Program-made: the position numbers and the translations under genes | The notes under the pieces: model-generated | What the model saw: the letters and a program-made list of their open reading frames with translations, nothing else | What the model was told of the DNA's origin: nothing | The model's database searches: none | Part shown: piece by piece, positions 6,716-14,305 of the stretch | Position numbering within the stretch: the first letter of the stretch is position 1 | How the letters are laid out: every line of letters begins with the position of its first letter | DNA from: Pelagibacteraceae bacterium | GTDB taxonomy: Bacteria > Pseudomonadota > Alphaproteobacteria > HIMB59 > GCA-002718135 | Direction: 5' to 3' | DNA: 15,996 bases | Assembly: GCA_002718135.1 (NCBI GenBank) | Contig: PBDN01000013.1 | Span: 1 to 15,996, forward strand

Positions 6716-8050
6716 TTAATTTTCTATTGCATCAGCAAGAATAGCATTAGCTTCATCATTAAGAGCATTTAAAGTAGATATTACATCATCTCCATTAATA
6801 ATACCTGCATAAGCTTTTTCTATTTCACCTCTTACGGAGTAATATGCAGGAACTGATGGCTCACCTTTTCCAAATTTGATCAACCCTAATGATGTGTTAT
6901 ATTGGGGAAGCTCATTTCTCTTAGCTACAATTAATGGATGCTCAGCTGAAGAAGTTCTTACAAAACCATATCCACTTTCTGTTGACCATACAGCAGAATT
7001 TTCAGTATTAGAAATATATTTCATCCACTGATAGGCAGCAACCATTTTATCTGGATGTTTTGTATTTCCCATAATCAAACCTCCACCATATAAATTCATA
7101 ACAGGTTCAGAAGTTGTATGAGGTACTTTAGATATTTCCCAATTGCCATTATATCCAGCTTCAATTGCTTTCTGAAAATAAGTAATCCCAGATGTTGAGC
7201 CAAGAGCAAATAAATTTGTTCCTAATCCTAAATATTGTTGATCAGCATATTTGTCTCTTGTTACTTGAGCACATCCTTTTTTGGCCATACCTTGAATAAA
7301 ATTCATTGCTTCAATAACTTCATTGCTATTAAGAATGTAATTCCCAGCTTTATAATCAAATACATCTCCACCATGAGCAAAAACCCATGCTGCAAAGTTA
7401 CTAGCATCAGTATCTATCTCATATCCTAAACTAGGAGTATCTCCAACTCGACCACTATACACACTATTAGTTGCAGCGCATGCGGCTTCAGCAAACTGAC
7501 TAGGATTTTGAGGTTCTGATAGTCCCAGCTCGTCTAGCCAATCTTTATTATAATAGACTACTTCAATAGATTTACCAACTTCGTGCAATAGTTTAGGATT
7601 TCCATCAAAATATGGTGAGAAACCAACCGTCCAATTAGCTCCCCAATCATTAATATCATCCTGATTTACTCCCCATTTTTCACTATTCGCAAGTAAGGTT
7701 TGATCAATTGCAGCACCTATCTGATACATATCAGCTGCTGCATTTCCATAACCTCTAGCAACATCAGCTTGATCAGTAGTTCCTGCAGTAGTCATCATAG
7801 CAGATTGAACTTTACCGTAATGACCTTTGTAAGTAATATTAACCTTAATACCTGTTTCCTTTTCAAATCTTTCAGCTCTTGCTTTCATAGCATCTAATCT
7901 TTCATCAGAATACTGAACCCAAAATTCTACTGTTTGACCTTTAGGATTTGCATTTTCTATATCTTCAGGTGTTACTGCAAATAACTGAGTTGATATAAAA
8001 AAAGTTAATATTAATAAAATTTTTTTATATAAATTATTAATTATTTTCAT
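6716..8050 (-). CDS. ABC importer solute-binding protein, family 1 (carbohydrate type)
   Basis: The 444-residue precursor has a classic signal peptide: Lys9/Lys10, a hydrophobic core ILLILTFFIS and a predicted signal peptidase I cut after LFA (residue 25). It carries no lipobox, so the protein should be free in the periplasm. The mature part has the SBP_bac_1 features: VEFWVQYSDERLDAMKARAE then FEKETGIKVNI at the start, Asp-rich YYNKDWLDELGLSEPQNP in the middle, and GGGLIMGNTKHPDKMVAAYQW in the second lobe. Two cysteine-containing segments could form a disulfide. These are UgpB/MalE-like hallmarks, so a sugar, polyol or glycerophosphoryl compound is likely, but the ligand is not readable. It follows the two permease genes and is closed by a strong terminator. 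Confidence 0.9.
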   Translation of the reverse strand: MKIINNLYKKILLILTFFISTQLFAVTPEDIENANPKGQTVEFWVQYSDERLDAMKARAERFEKETGIKVNITYKGHYGKVQSAMMTTAGTTDQADVARGYGNAAADMYQIGAAIDQTLLANSEKWGVNQDDINDWGANWTVGFSPYFDGNPKLLHEVGKSIEVVYYNKDWLDELGLSEPQNPSQFAEAACAATNSVYSGRVGDTPSLGYEIDTDASNFAAWVFAHGGDVFDYKAGNYILNSNEVIEAMNFIQGMAKKGCAQVTRDKYADQQYLGLGTNLFALGSTSGITYFQKAIEAGYNGNWEISKVPHTTSEPVMNLYGGGLIMGNTKHPDKMVAAYQWMKYISNTENSAVWSTESGYGFVRTSSAEHPLIVAKRNELPQYNTSLGLIKFGKGEPSVPAYYSVRGEIEKAYAGIINGDDVISTLNALNDEANAILADAIEN

Positions 8051-8056
8051 TTTATG

Positions 8057-8062
8057 CCCCTT
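8057..8062 (-). promoter_or_regulatory. Strong ribosome binding site for the binding protein
   Basis: AAGGGG on the minus strand lies six bases before the ATG at 8050. It is one of the best Shine-Dalgarno sequences in the window, consistent with the high binding-protein:permease ratio these importers need. Confidence 0.7.
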
Positions 8063-8136
8063 ATTAATTACTACACTTTTATAGATAAACTTTTAGGTTA
8101 AAAATACTAGAATTAAATTAATTATTTATGACAAAA

Positions 8137-8150
8137 AATTGTTAACAATT
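8137..8150 (-). promoter_or_regulatory. 14-bp perfect palindrome followed by a T-run between permease and binding-protein genes
   Basis: AATTGTTAACAATT spans the permease stop codon. Read as RNA on the minus strand it can form a weak AATTG/CAATT hairpin with a TTAA loop, directly followed by a U-rich run. It could be a partial terminator or mRNA-end stabiliser that sets the permease:binding-protein ratio, or a DNA operator. The stem has only one G:C pair, so its strength is doubtful. Confidence 0.35.
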
Positions 8151-8994
8151 ATTGTTTTAAGCCAAAGTTCGAAATACTTTCCAAAAATAATCTTTGAGTA
8201 AAAAAGTATAATAAAAGAACAGGAAAAATAGATATTAGAGAAGCAGCCATTAATAAATTATAATTAGCTCCAACTTCTCTTATAAAACTATAAATTGAAA
8301 CAGTAACAGGGAACCAGTCTTCTTTTGTCAATATTAATAAAGGCCATGCAAAAGAATTCCATGCTAAAATAAATGCAAATAAAGCTACAGTGACAATTAT
8401 GGGCATGCTCATTGGGATCACAATTTTTCTCAAAAAAAAGAAATGTGTTGCACCATCCATTCTTGCTGCATCCCATAATTCATTTGGAATTTTTTTAAAA
8501 TATTGTCTTAATAAAAAAATTAAAAAAACATTACCAAAAAAAGGTACGGTTAATCCTTGTAGACTATTCATCCATGATGGGCCAAATGGTAAAGGAAATA
8601 TATCTCCTCGAATAATAAGTAGATGAGGTAATAATGCTATAATTTCAGGAATCATTAAAGAAATCAAGAGACCATAAAAAATTATATCTCTAAATGGAAA
8701 ATCAATCTTAGCAAAAGCATAAGCTGCAGGTACACTTGTGCACAAAACACCTGAGACAATAGCTATGCTAATAATAATGCTATTTAAAGTATATTTTTGA
8801 AAATTATTAGACTCCCATACTTCTTTATAATTTTCAAACATTAATTTTTTTGGAAACATATATTGATTAGACGCTTCACCTGCTGTCATTAGTGATGTAC
8901 TGACCATGTAAAGCAATGGATATATTGATAAAACCAAAACAAGAAATAGAATAAAATAGGGAATAATTAATTCTTTATTAGAAAACTTAATCAT
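8149..8994 (-). CDS. ABC importer permease, MalG/UgpE type
   Basis: The 281-residue inner-membrane protein has about six transmembrane helices, starting with LIIPYFILFLVLVLSIYPLLYMV. The cytoplasmic EAA loop that contacts the ATPase reads ELWDAARMDGATHFFFLRKI and then VIPMSMPII, with the conserved Gly. This is the smaller MalG-like subunit of a carbohydrate-type (CUT1) importer. Its start overlaps the end of the larger permease gene by 8 bp, which suggests 1:1 coupled synthesis. The binding-protein gene follows after 98 bp. Confidence 0.92.
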   Translation of the reverse strand: MIKFSNKELIIPYFILFLVLVLSIYPLLYMVSTSLMTAGEASNQYMFPKKLMFENYKEVWESNNFQKYTLNSIIISIAIVSGVLCTSVPAAYAFAKIDFPFRDIIFYGLLISLMIPEIIALLPHLLIIRGDIFPLPFGPSWMNSLQGLTVPFFGNVFLIFLLRQYFKKIPNELWDAARMDGATHFFFLRKIVIPMSMPIIVTVALFAFILAWNSFAWPLLILTKEDWFPVTVSIYSFIREVGANYNLLMAASLISIFPVLLLYFFTQRLFLESISNFGLKQ

Positions 8995-10111
8995 AGTTTA
9001 ATCTCTTTCTAAAAATTACATATTGAGAAATAGCCAAAACATTCAATATTATAAAAAGAACAACACCTTCAGCAGCGGCATAACCAAATTTTACTCTATC
9101 CCAAAAATGATCAAAAATTTCTATAGTAACAACATCCATTGTTTCACCTGCAGATGATGTTTTCATAACAAGTATATGATTAAATGCTTGAAAAGAATTA
9201 ATAAAACCTGTTAACAAAAGAAAAAATATAATTGGCATTAACAAAGGTATTGTTATTTTAATAAAAGTTTGCCATCTTGAAGCACCTTCAGCTTTTGCAG
9301 CTTCATAAAGATCAGAAGGTATAATAGATAATCCTGCTAATAAAATTATAGCGTAATAACCTGTATAAGACCAAATTCCATAAAATATTGAAGTAGTTAA
9401 AGCTAAACTAGGGCCTGCAAAGAAACCTTCAATTTTAATTCCAAATATAATTTCACTTAGTTTGCGTTTATCAAATAACCACATTTGTGGTTCATATCCA
9501 AAAAAACCAATAAATTCATTTAATATAGAATTTTCTGCTTTGCCAAATATAAGAAAAAAAACTGCACCTCCCATAACTGCTGGAGTAATATATGGTATTA
9601 GTAAAATCATTTGAAAAAATTGTTTACCCTTTAATTTTTGATAAAGTGCATAAGCAATTAACAAACCTAAACCAACTTCTGCAGTAATTGCAAAGAATGA
9701 ATAATAAAAAATATATATTATTGAATATAAAAAATCTTTATCCCCTGATTCCATCATGGAAGACCAGCTATAATTAATAATTACCAAGCTAATTATTAAT
9801 ATAAAAAAAGAAACAATAAAAATTATAAATGTATTTTTAAATTTATTTTTATATTCTGACCAAAACCAATATGAAAATATTAAAATTAATAGGCCCAATA
9901 TAAATAGCCAAAAAGAACTTATATCTCCTAATATTTTTTTATAATTTTCAAGTCCTAAAAATCTACCCTTAAAAACTTTCCATTTATGGACACTCATATA
10001 CATACCAAAAAAAACAGGGAAAATTCCAAAAATACTAATAATTAAAAAGGCAGGTAAAATAAAAATATAGCCGTTAATTTGGTTACTATACTTAATAATA
10101 AATTTTTTCAT
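8987..10111 (-). CDS. ABC importer permease, MalF/UgpA type, with extra membrane segments
   Basis: The 374-residue inner-membrane protein is longer than the usual CUT1 permease of about 300. The first helix and FLGLENYKKIL (about 51-61) are normal. Two extra hydrophobic stretches follow, at roughly residues 67-83 and 94-113 (FWLFILGLLILIFSYWF and FIIFIVSFFILIISLVII), separated by a Lys-rich turn. The canonical core begins near residue 128. The EAA loop reads LYEAAKAEGASRWQTF then IKITIPLLMP (about 266-290). It pairs with the MalG-type subunit by an 8-bp gene overlap. The insertion recalls MalF, which also carries additional N-terminal membrane segments. No ATPase gene accompanies it in the window. 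Confidence 0.9.
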   Translation of the reverse strand: MKKFIIKYSNQINGYIFILPAFLIISIFGIFPVFFGMYMSVHKWKVFKGRFLGLENYKKILGDISSFWLFILGLLILIFSYWFWSEYKNKFKNTFIIFIVSFFILIISLVIINYSWSSMMESGDKDFLYSIIYIFYYSFFAITAEVGLGLLIAYALYQKLKGKQFFQMILLIPYITPAVMGGAVFFLIFGKAENSILNEFIGFFGYEPQMWLFDKRKLSEIIFGIKIEGFFAGPSLALTTSIFYGIWSYTGYYAIILLAGLSIIPSDLYEAAKAEGASRWQTFIKITIPLLMPIIFFLLLTGFINSFQAFNHILVMKTSSAGETMDVVTIEIFDHFWDRVKFGYAAAEGVVLFIILNVLAISQYVIFRKRLNYD

Positions 10112-10133
10112 AAATCTTGTAAATAATAGATAA

Positions 10134-10164
10134 ATTATAATAATTAAGGTTATACATTAAACAA
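10134..10164 (-). promoter_or_regulatory. Possible promoter for the ABC importer genes
   Basis: In the 85-bp gap before the first permease gene the minus strand shows TTGTTT (10164-10159) and TATAAT (10139-10134), separated by 19 bp, slightly longer than ideal. Initiation would give a leader of about 16 nt without a Shine-Dalgarno. A perfect -10 hexamer is weak evidence in DNA this rich in A and T. Confidence 0.3.
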
Positions 10165-10196
10165 GTCATGAAAAATTATTTTAATACAGTTTATGT

Positions 10197-10895
10197 TTAT
10201 AATTCTTTAAGAAGGTAATTATCTAAAAAATCATCTAACCATTTTGAGATAGAATTATTATATTTAATTCGTAAAATTAATTGATAAATGAAATTTTGAG
10301 CCCCTTTTTTGAATAAAATTTGAGGTTTTTTTATTAAAACTAAAATAATCCATTTTAAATGTAAATAAATATTAACTTCAGGATGAAATTGCAAACCATA
10401 ACAATTCTTATATCTAAATGCCTGATTATAAAAAATATCACCTTTGGCTAATAAATCGCATCCAGATGGTAAATCAAAACCTTCAGAATGGAATTGATAA
10501 AAAATTTTTTGTGACTCAAACATTTTTAAACCCTTAGATGTAGGTTGAATATTATAAAAGCCAATTTCAGATAAATTATTTACATTTTTTTTAACTTCAC
10601 ATCCTAAATATTTTGCAATAAGTTGAGCTCCAAGGCATATTCCTAAAAATGGAATATTAGTTTTTAAAACTTGACCAATCCAAGCAATTTCTTTTTTCAT
10701 ATACTCGTCATCATCATTAACGCTCATTGGTCCACCAAAAACAACTATAGTTTGGTACTTATCTAAATTATTTGGTAAATCTTCACCAAGTGAAGGGCGT
10801 ATCATTTCAAAATTAAAGCCTCTTTTTTTTAATTTTTTTTTAATATTTCCAGCCTCAGAAGTTTTTTGATGTAATATGAACAGTGCAGTTTTCAT
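10197..10895 (-). CDS. Class I glutamine amidotransferase (GMP synthase-like GATase domain)
   Basis: This 232-residue stand-alone GATase1 domain has a complete catalytic triad: nucleophile Cys87 in FLGICLGAQLIAKYLG, and His171 and Glu173 in GLQFHPEV. FGGPMSVNDDDEY (53-65) is the usual oxyanion-side motif. Family members hydrolyse glutamine for a partner synthetase, or act as peptidase-like hydrolases such as those for gamma-glutamyl compounds. No synthetase domain lies next to it, so the partner or substrate is unknown. After Glu173 there is a hydrophobic stretch, LKWIILVLIKKP, and a basic tail. The gene lies 26 bp after the MOSC gene with no terminator between. Confidence 0.87.
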   Translation of the reverse strand: MKTALFILHQKTSEAGNIKKKLKKRGFNFEMIRPSLGEDLPNNLDKYQTIVVFGGPMSVNDDDEYMKKEIAWIGQVLKTNIPFLGICLGAQLIAKYLGCEVKKNVNNLSEIGFYNIQPTSKGLKMFESQKIFYQFHSEGFDLPSGCDLLAKGDIFYNQAFRYKNCYGLQFHPEVNIYLHLKWIILVLIKKPQILFKKGAQNFIYQLILRIKYNNSISKWLDDFLDNYLLKEL

Positions 10896-10921
10896 AAGTG
10901 TTTAAATTCTTAATTTAATGA

Positions 10922-11368
10922 TTATTCCAGAATTGTTATTTTGTCATTAACAGATATTTTTCCATCTGATAATATTTCACATCTTAAACCGCCTCTATTT
11001 AATAATTTTTTAACTAAATCTTTGTCATTTAATAAATCTTGTAAATATTTACAAGGATCACATAATCTATGTACTTTCATTTTAACTTTTCCAATTTTAA
11101 TTTCTTTTCCAACTAGCTTATTTAAACTTATATCTTTTGTTATAATATTTCTTCTAAAATCTATTGTATGAAAATTAGTACCAGATAGCTTATTATAATA
11201 ATCAATATTTTCACTTTCAATCAATGTAACTTGAACATCTTTAGTATTATTTTTATTAAAATATCTATCATTGACAATACCTTGATTTGATAATGCATCT
11301 ATTGAACTAACTTCTTGCATTTTATCTCCAAATTTTGATGTAATACATATATTGAATACAAAAGACAT
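10922..11368 (-). CDS. MOSC-domain protein
   Basis: The 148-residue protein corresponds to a stand-alone MOSC (molybdenum cofactor sulfurase C-terminal) domain. The motif FRRNIITKDISLNKLVGKEI (71-90) and the following MKVHRLCDPCKYLQ (97-110) are typical, with Cys103 as the conserved MOSC cysteine and Cys106 two residues further. A GGLRC motif lies at 126-130. The domain carries activated sulfur or binds molybdenum cofactor, and related small proteins (YiiM/YuaD type) detoxify N-hydroxylated bases or act in Moco reductases. The specific role is unknown. It follows adenine deaminase after 38 bp of A/T-rich sequence with no Shine-Dalgarno. Confidence 0.82.
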   Translation of the reverse strand: MSFVFNICITSKFGDKMQEVSSIDALSNQGIVNDRYFNKNNTKDVQVTLIESENIDYYNKLSGTNFHTIDFRRNIITKDISLNKLVGKEIKIGKVKMKVHRLCDPCKYLQDLLNDKDLVKKLLNRGGLRCEILSDGKISVNDKITILE

Positions 11369-11406
11369 TTAAGAAAATTATATATAAAAAAATAAATAAT
11401 ATCTAA

Positions 11407-13230
11407 TTAAAATTCAAACAATGGAATAATTTTCATATTTTTGACATCAATTAAACCCTTATTAGTAATTCTAAAATTAGGTATTACTGATAAAGGCAGA
11501 AGATTAAAGCCCATATAAGCTAATGTACAACCTGAATTTGTCCAATTTTCTTTAAATATTTTATTTTCAAAAGCAACTTCAGAAGCTTTTTTATCAGAAA
11601 GTAAACCTGCTATAGGTAATTTTACACTTGATATTAATTTACCTCTATTAACTATAACTATACCACCTTGATAATCATTTAAAATTTCAACAGCTAATTT
11701 CATATCTGTTTCATTTAATCCTGCAACAATAATATTGTGAGCGTCATGACCTACGCTACTAGCTACAGCACCTTGATTTAAATTAAAATTTTTCAAAAAT
11801 CCATGAGCAAAGTCTCCATTTTTTCCATGCCTTTCAATTACACATAAGTGACATAAATTATTTTTTTTTAGGGTTTCGGTCCAATTAGATATTTTATTTT
11901 CAATTTTAATGGTTTCTTTAAAAGTCATTATTCCAGGTAATTCAGTTTTAATTATGTTAATTTTAAATTTAGATTGTTTAGGAACGGGCGGTATAAAAAT
12001 TATTTCTTTGGGAAGAATAACAGTATTATATGCTCTATTTGGATATTTATATCTATTATTAGATAATTGTTTATCTAATGTTGAAGTAATTTTTTTATCT
12101 TCAACTGCTAAAGTACCGCCAAACCAAGTGTTTAATACTTCTAGTTTATCATCAAGCATTACAATATCAGCTCTTCTACTATGTCCCAAGGCACCGTAAT
12201 CAGCATCTATACTATATCTTGTAGCCGGGTGAAGAGAACCCATTGACCATGCGGTAGATATTTTTATTCCAAGATGATTTGCTTGTCTTACAACCCAATC
12301 TAAACCAAAATTAAATAAATCGTCAGCATCTCTATCATCGGTACAAACACAAATTCTTTTTGTACTAGCTTCAAATTGAGTTATTACCTTTATCGCTTCC
12401 TTAATACTATTCCATGGTGTTTTTGGATTTCCACCTCTTAAAAAAATCCAAAGACCTGCTTCCAATAAATCATTTGTGAAATATTTTTCTTCAGCTTCAT
12501 GCGTATCAGATATTCCACTTGCAGCATATGCAGCTACAAATTCACGGCCAAAAACATGGCCGCTTACTGGTAACTTTCTTTTTAATGTTTCTGCGATTAT
12601 ACTATGAGATCTTTCTTCTCCGTTGCAAACAGAAACAAAATCCATTTTTTCCCCTAAACCTAGAATCTCTGGCCATTTATCATAAAGATTCGATATTTTT
12701 TTGGCAGTTAGATTTCCTCCAGCTGTTTCTAATTTATCATTAGTTGCAGGTATAGTACTTGGTAGTGTTAAAAATATTGATAGTGGTGCTTCTCTGCAAT
12801 CTTCTAGCATCCATTCTATACCTTCAATATCACAAACATTTCCTATTTCATGAGAGTCACAAAAAACTGTTGTTGTGCCATTTAACAGTGCTGCTTCAGC
12901 ATAAGCACAACCAGTCATCATGCTACTTTCTATATGCATATGAGGATCAATTAAACCAGGGGCTAATATATTATTATTAACATTATAAATTTTATTTTGA
13001 TCAACAGTAAAATAATTTTTATGCGATCCTGATGACTTTATACAAGCTATTCTTCCTTTATAAATCCATATCTCTTTATCTTTAAGTAATCTATCACTAT
13101 ATGTTGAAATAACTCTTGCATTTGTTAAAATTAAATCAGGTTCTTTTTTATTAGAAGCAACATTAGCTAAATCAATAGTGCAACTTGAAAGTTTAGGTAC
13201 TGAAAATCTATTAATTAAATTTTCTTGCAT
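11407..13230 (-). CDS. ade: Adenine deaminase
   Basis: The 607-residue amidohydrolase of the Ade family (usual length about 570-600) converts adenine to hypoxanthine and ammonia in the cytoplasm. Metal ligands are visible along the TIM barrel: GLIDPHMHIESSMM (His97, His99), FCDSHEIGN (His127), SGHVFG (His225), SDTHEAEE (His244) and CTDDRDADDL (Asp298 region). The C-terminal Ade-specific domain keeps SVGHDAHNIIVAG (about 492-504). Its ATG overlaps the TGA of the membrane hydroxylase gene by one base pair step (TGATG), so the two are probably translated together. MOSC and GATase genes follow on the same strand. Confidence 0.95.
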   Translation of the reverse strand: MQENLINRFSVPKLSSCTIDLANVASNKKEPDLILTNARVISTYSDRLLKDKEIWIYKGRIACIKSSGSHKNYFTVDQNKIYNVNNNILAPGLIDPHMHIESSMMTGCAYAEAALLNGTTTVFCDSHEIGNVCDIEGIEWMLEDCREAPLSIFLTLPSTIPATNDKLETAGGNLTAKKISNLYDKWPEILGLGEKMDFVSVCNGEERSHSIIAETLKRKLPVSGHVFGREFVAAYAASGISDTHEAEEKYFTNDLLEAGLWIFLRGGNPKTPWNSIKEAIKVITQFEASTKRICVCTDDRDADDLFNFGLDWVVRQANHLGIKISTAWSMGSLHPATRYSIDADYGALGHSRRADIVMLDDKLEVLNTWFGGTLAVEDKKITSTLDKQLSNNRYKYPNRAYNTVILPKEIIFIPPVPKQSKFKINIIKTELPGIMTFKETIKIENKISNWTETLKKNNLCHLCVIERHGKNGDFAHGFLKNFNLNQGAVASSVGHDAHNIIVAGLNETDMKLAVEILNDYQGGIVIVNRGKLISSVKLPIAGLLSDKKASEVAFENKIFKENWTNSGCTLAYMGFNLLPLSVIPNFRITNKGLIDVKNMKIIPLFEF

Positions 13231-14210
13231 CAGAATACTAATTTTCTACGTAATTTTTTTTTAGCTTGCTCTGTGCCATCATGGTAACTTCCAAACCAAC
13301 GATCAAAAGGTATTTCTGGATTGCCATAATTACAATTAAAATAACGATGATGTAGATGGTGAAAAAAAGAACCAACATCAAGAAGATTCTTATCTTTTAT
13401 CCAAATCTTTTCATAACCTGCGTGAGTTGAAACTGTTCCAAGAACAAGCCAGTAAAGATGATATAAAATATGTAAAGGATGACTCGGGATTACAAAATGT
13501 ATTAGTAATGAGCTAATATAAATAATATGTTCTATTGGGTGCATAGAATAACCTGACCATGGTCCGGGATTAATATTACGATGATGAACTGAATGAACTA
13601 TTCTATACAGAAAAGGCATATGAATTATTCTGTGATAACAATAAAAATGAAAACTCTGCCAAATTTGTAACAAAGGAAACCATAAACAAAACCAAATCCA
13701 ACCATCTTTTAGTTTAAATATTTCTATTTTTCCAGAGGCAAATGACCAAAGAAGAAGAGTTTCAAAAAAAATCCAAATTGGAATACCATATACTAATGTC
13801 CAAAACATATTGTCATAAACATTATTATTAAAAGTAAATATCTTACTATTGTTGTTTCTTTTGGTATTATCATATTTAAATTCAGTTCCTTGACCATTAT
13901 GAATAAAAAACCACCAATGAAGTCCTCCCGCAACAATAAAAATAAATATATAATTCCTTAGTGCTAACAAAGATATCCATTCAAAATTTAATTTTGCCAT
14001 TTCTTCAAAAGGTGGAAAAAGGAAAAAATAAGTAAAAAAAGATAATATTAAAAAAAGTGTTCTATCAGATTTTTTTAACCAAAATTTCCAAACAAAAGTT
14101 ATCCATTTTTTAGGTGATGGTGGCCAATCAAGAAAAGGATAAAAACCTATAGGTAAATTTGGATGAAAATTCCAATCTATATTTTTTATTTTTCTTTTAT
14201 CAATATTCAT
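13230..14210 (-). CDS. Fatty acid hydroxylase/sterol desaturase superfamily protein
   Basis: This 326-residue membrane di-iron oxygenase homologue carries the diagnostic histidine clusters: HRIIH (193-197), HSVHH (206-210), MHPIEH (223-228) and FFHHLHH (282-288). Hydrophobic segments near 51-68, 85-102, 137-157, 171-186 and 230-262 fit an integral inner-membrane protein with the histidines on the cytoplasmic face. Family members hydroxylate or desaturate lipids, sterols or carotenoids, and the substrate here is not evident. It is unusually tied to adenine deaminase by a TGATG overlap. The length is somewhat above many bacterial members because of an N-terminal extension rich in Trp, Pro and Lys. 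Confidence 0.87.
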   Translation of the reverse strand: MNIDKRKIKNIDWNFHPNLPIGFYPFLDWPPSPKKWITFVWKFWLKKSDRTLFLILSFFTYFFLFPPFEEMAKLNFEWISLLALRNYIFIFIVAGGLHWWFFIHNGQGTEFKYDNTKRNNNSKIFTFNNNVYDNMFWTLVYGIPIWIFFETLLLWSFASGKIEIFKLKDGWIWFCLWFPLLQIWQSFHFYCYHRIIHMPFLYRIVHSVHHRNINPGPWSGYSMHPIEHIIYISSLLIHFVIPSHPLHILYHLYWLVLGTVSTHAGYEKIWIKDKNLLDVGSFFHHLHHRYFNCNYGNPEIPFDRWFGSYHDGTEQAKKKLRRKLVF

Positions 14211-14240
14211 ATTAAAAATTTTTTTTAATTAAATTAAATA

Positions 14241-14281
14241 ATTATAATAAATTTAATCTATAACAATAATATTATTATTGT
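14241..14281 (-). promoter_or_regulatory. Possible promoter with an overlapping 19-bp palindrome
   Basis: The 95-bp gap before the hydroxylase gene contains a TATAAT on the minus strand (14246-14241). At 14263-14281 there is a perfect inverted repeat, ACAATAATA-t-TATTATTGT. With a 17-bp spacer the -35 position (TTATTG) falls inside this repeat. It could be an operator for the hydroxylase-ade unit. No repressor gene is in the window, and A/T-rich repeats arise easily by chance. Confidence 0.35.
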
Positions 14282-14305
14282 AATTTGAAAATATAGTCTT
14301 AATAA

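Noticed and set aside
8288..8626. Short frames on both strands within the MalG-type permease gene.
   Set aside because: They overlap a full-length permease with intact motifs and have no support of their own.
11909..12980. Open plus-strand frames of 70-96 codons opposite adenine deaminase, and similar frames opposite other genes.
   Set aside because: They are antisense shadows of well-supported genes, with no domain, no ribosome binding site and Cys/Leu/Ile-rich compositions expected from reverse A/T-rich code.
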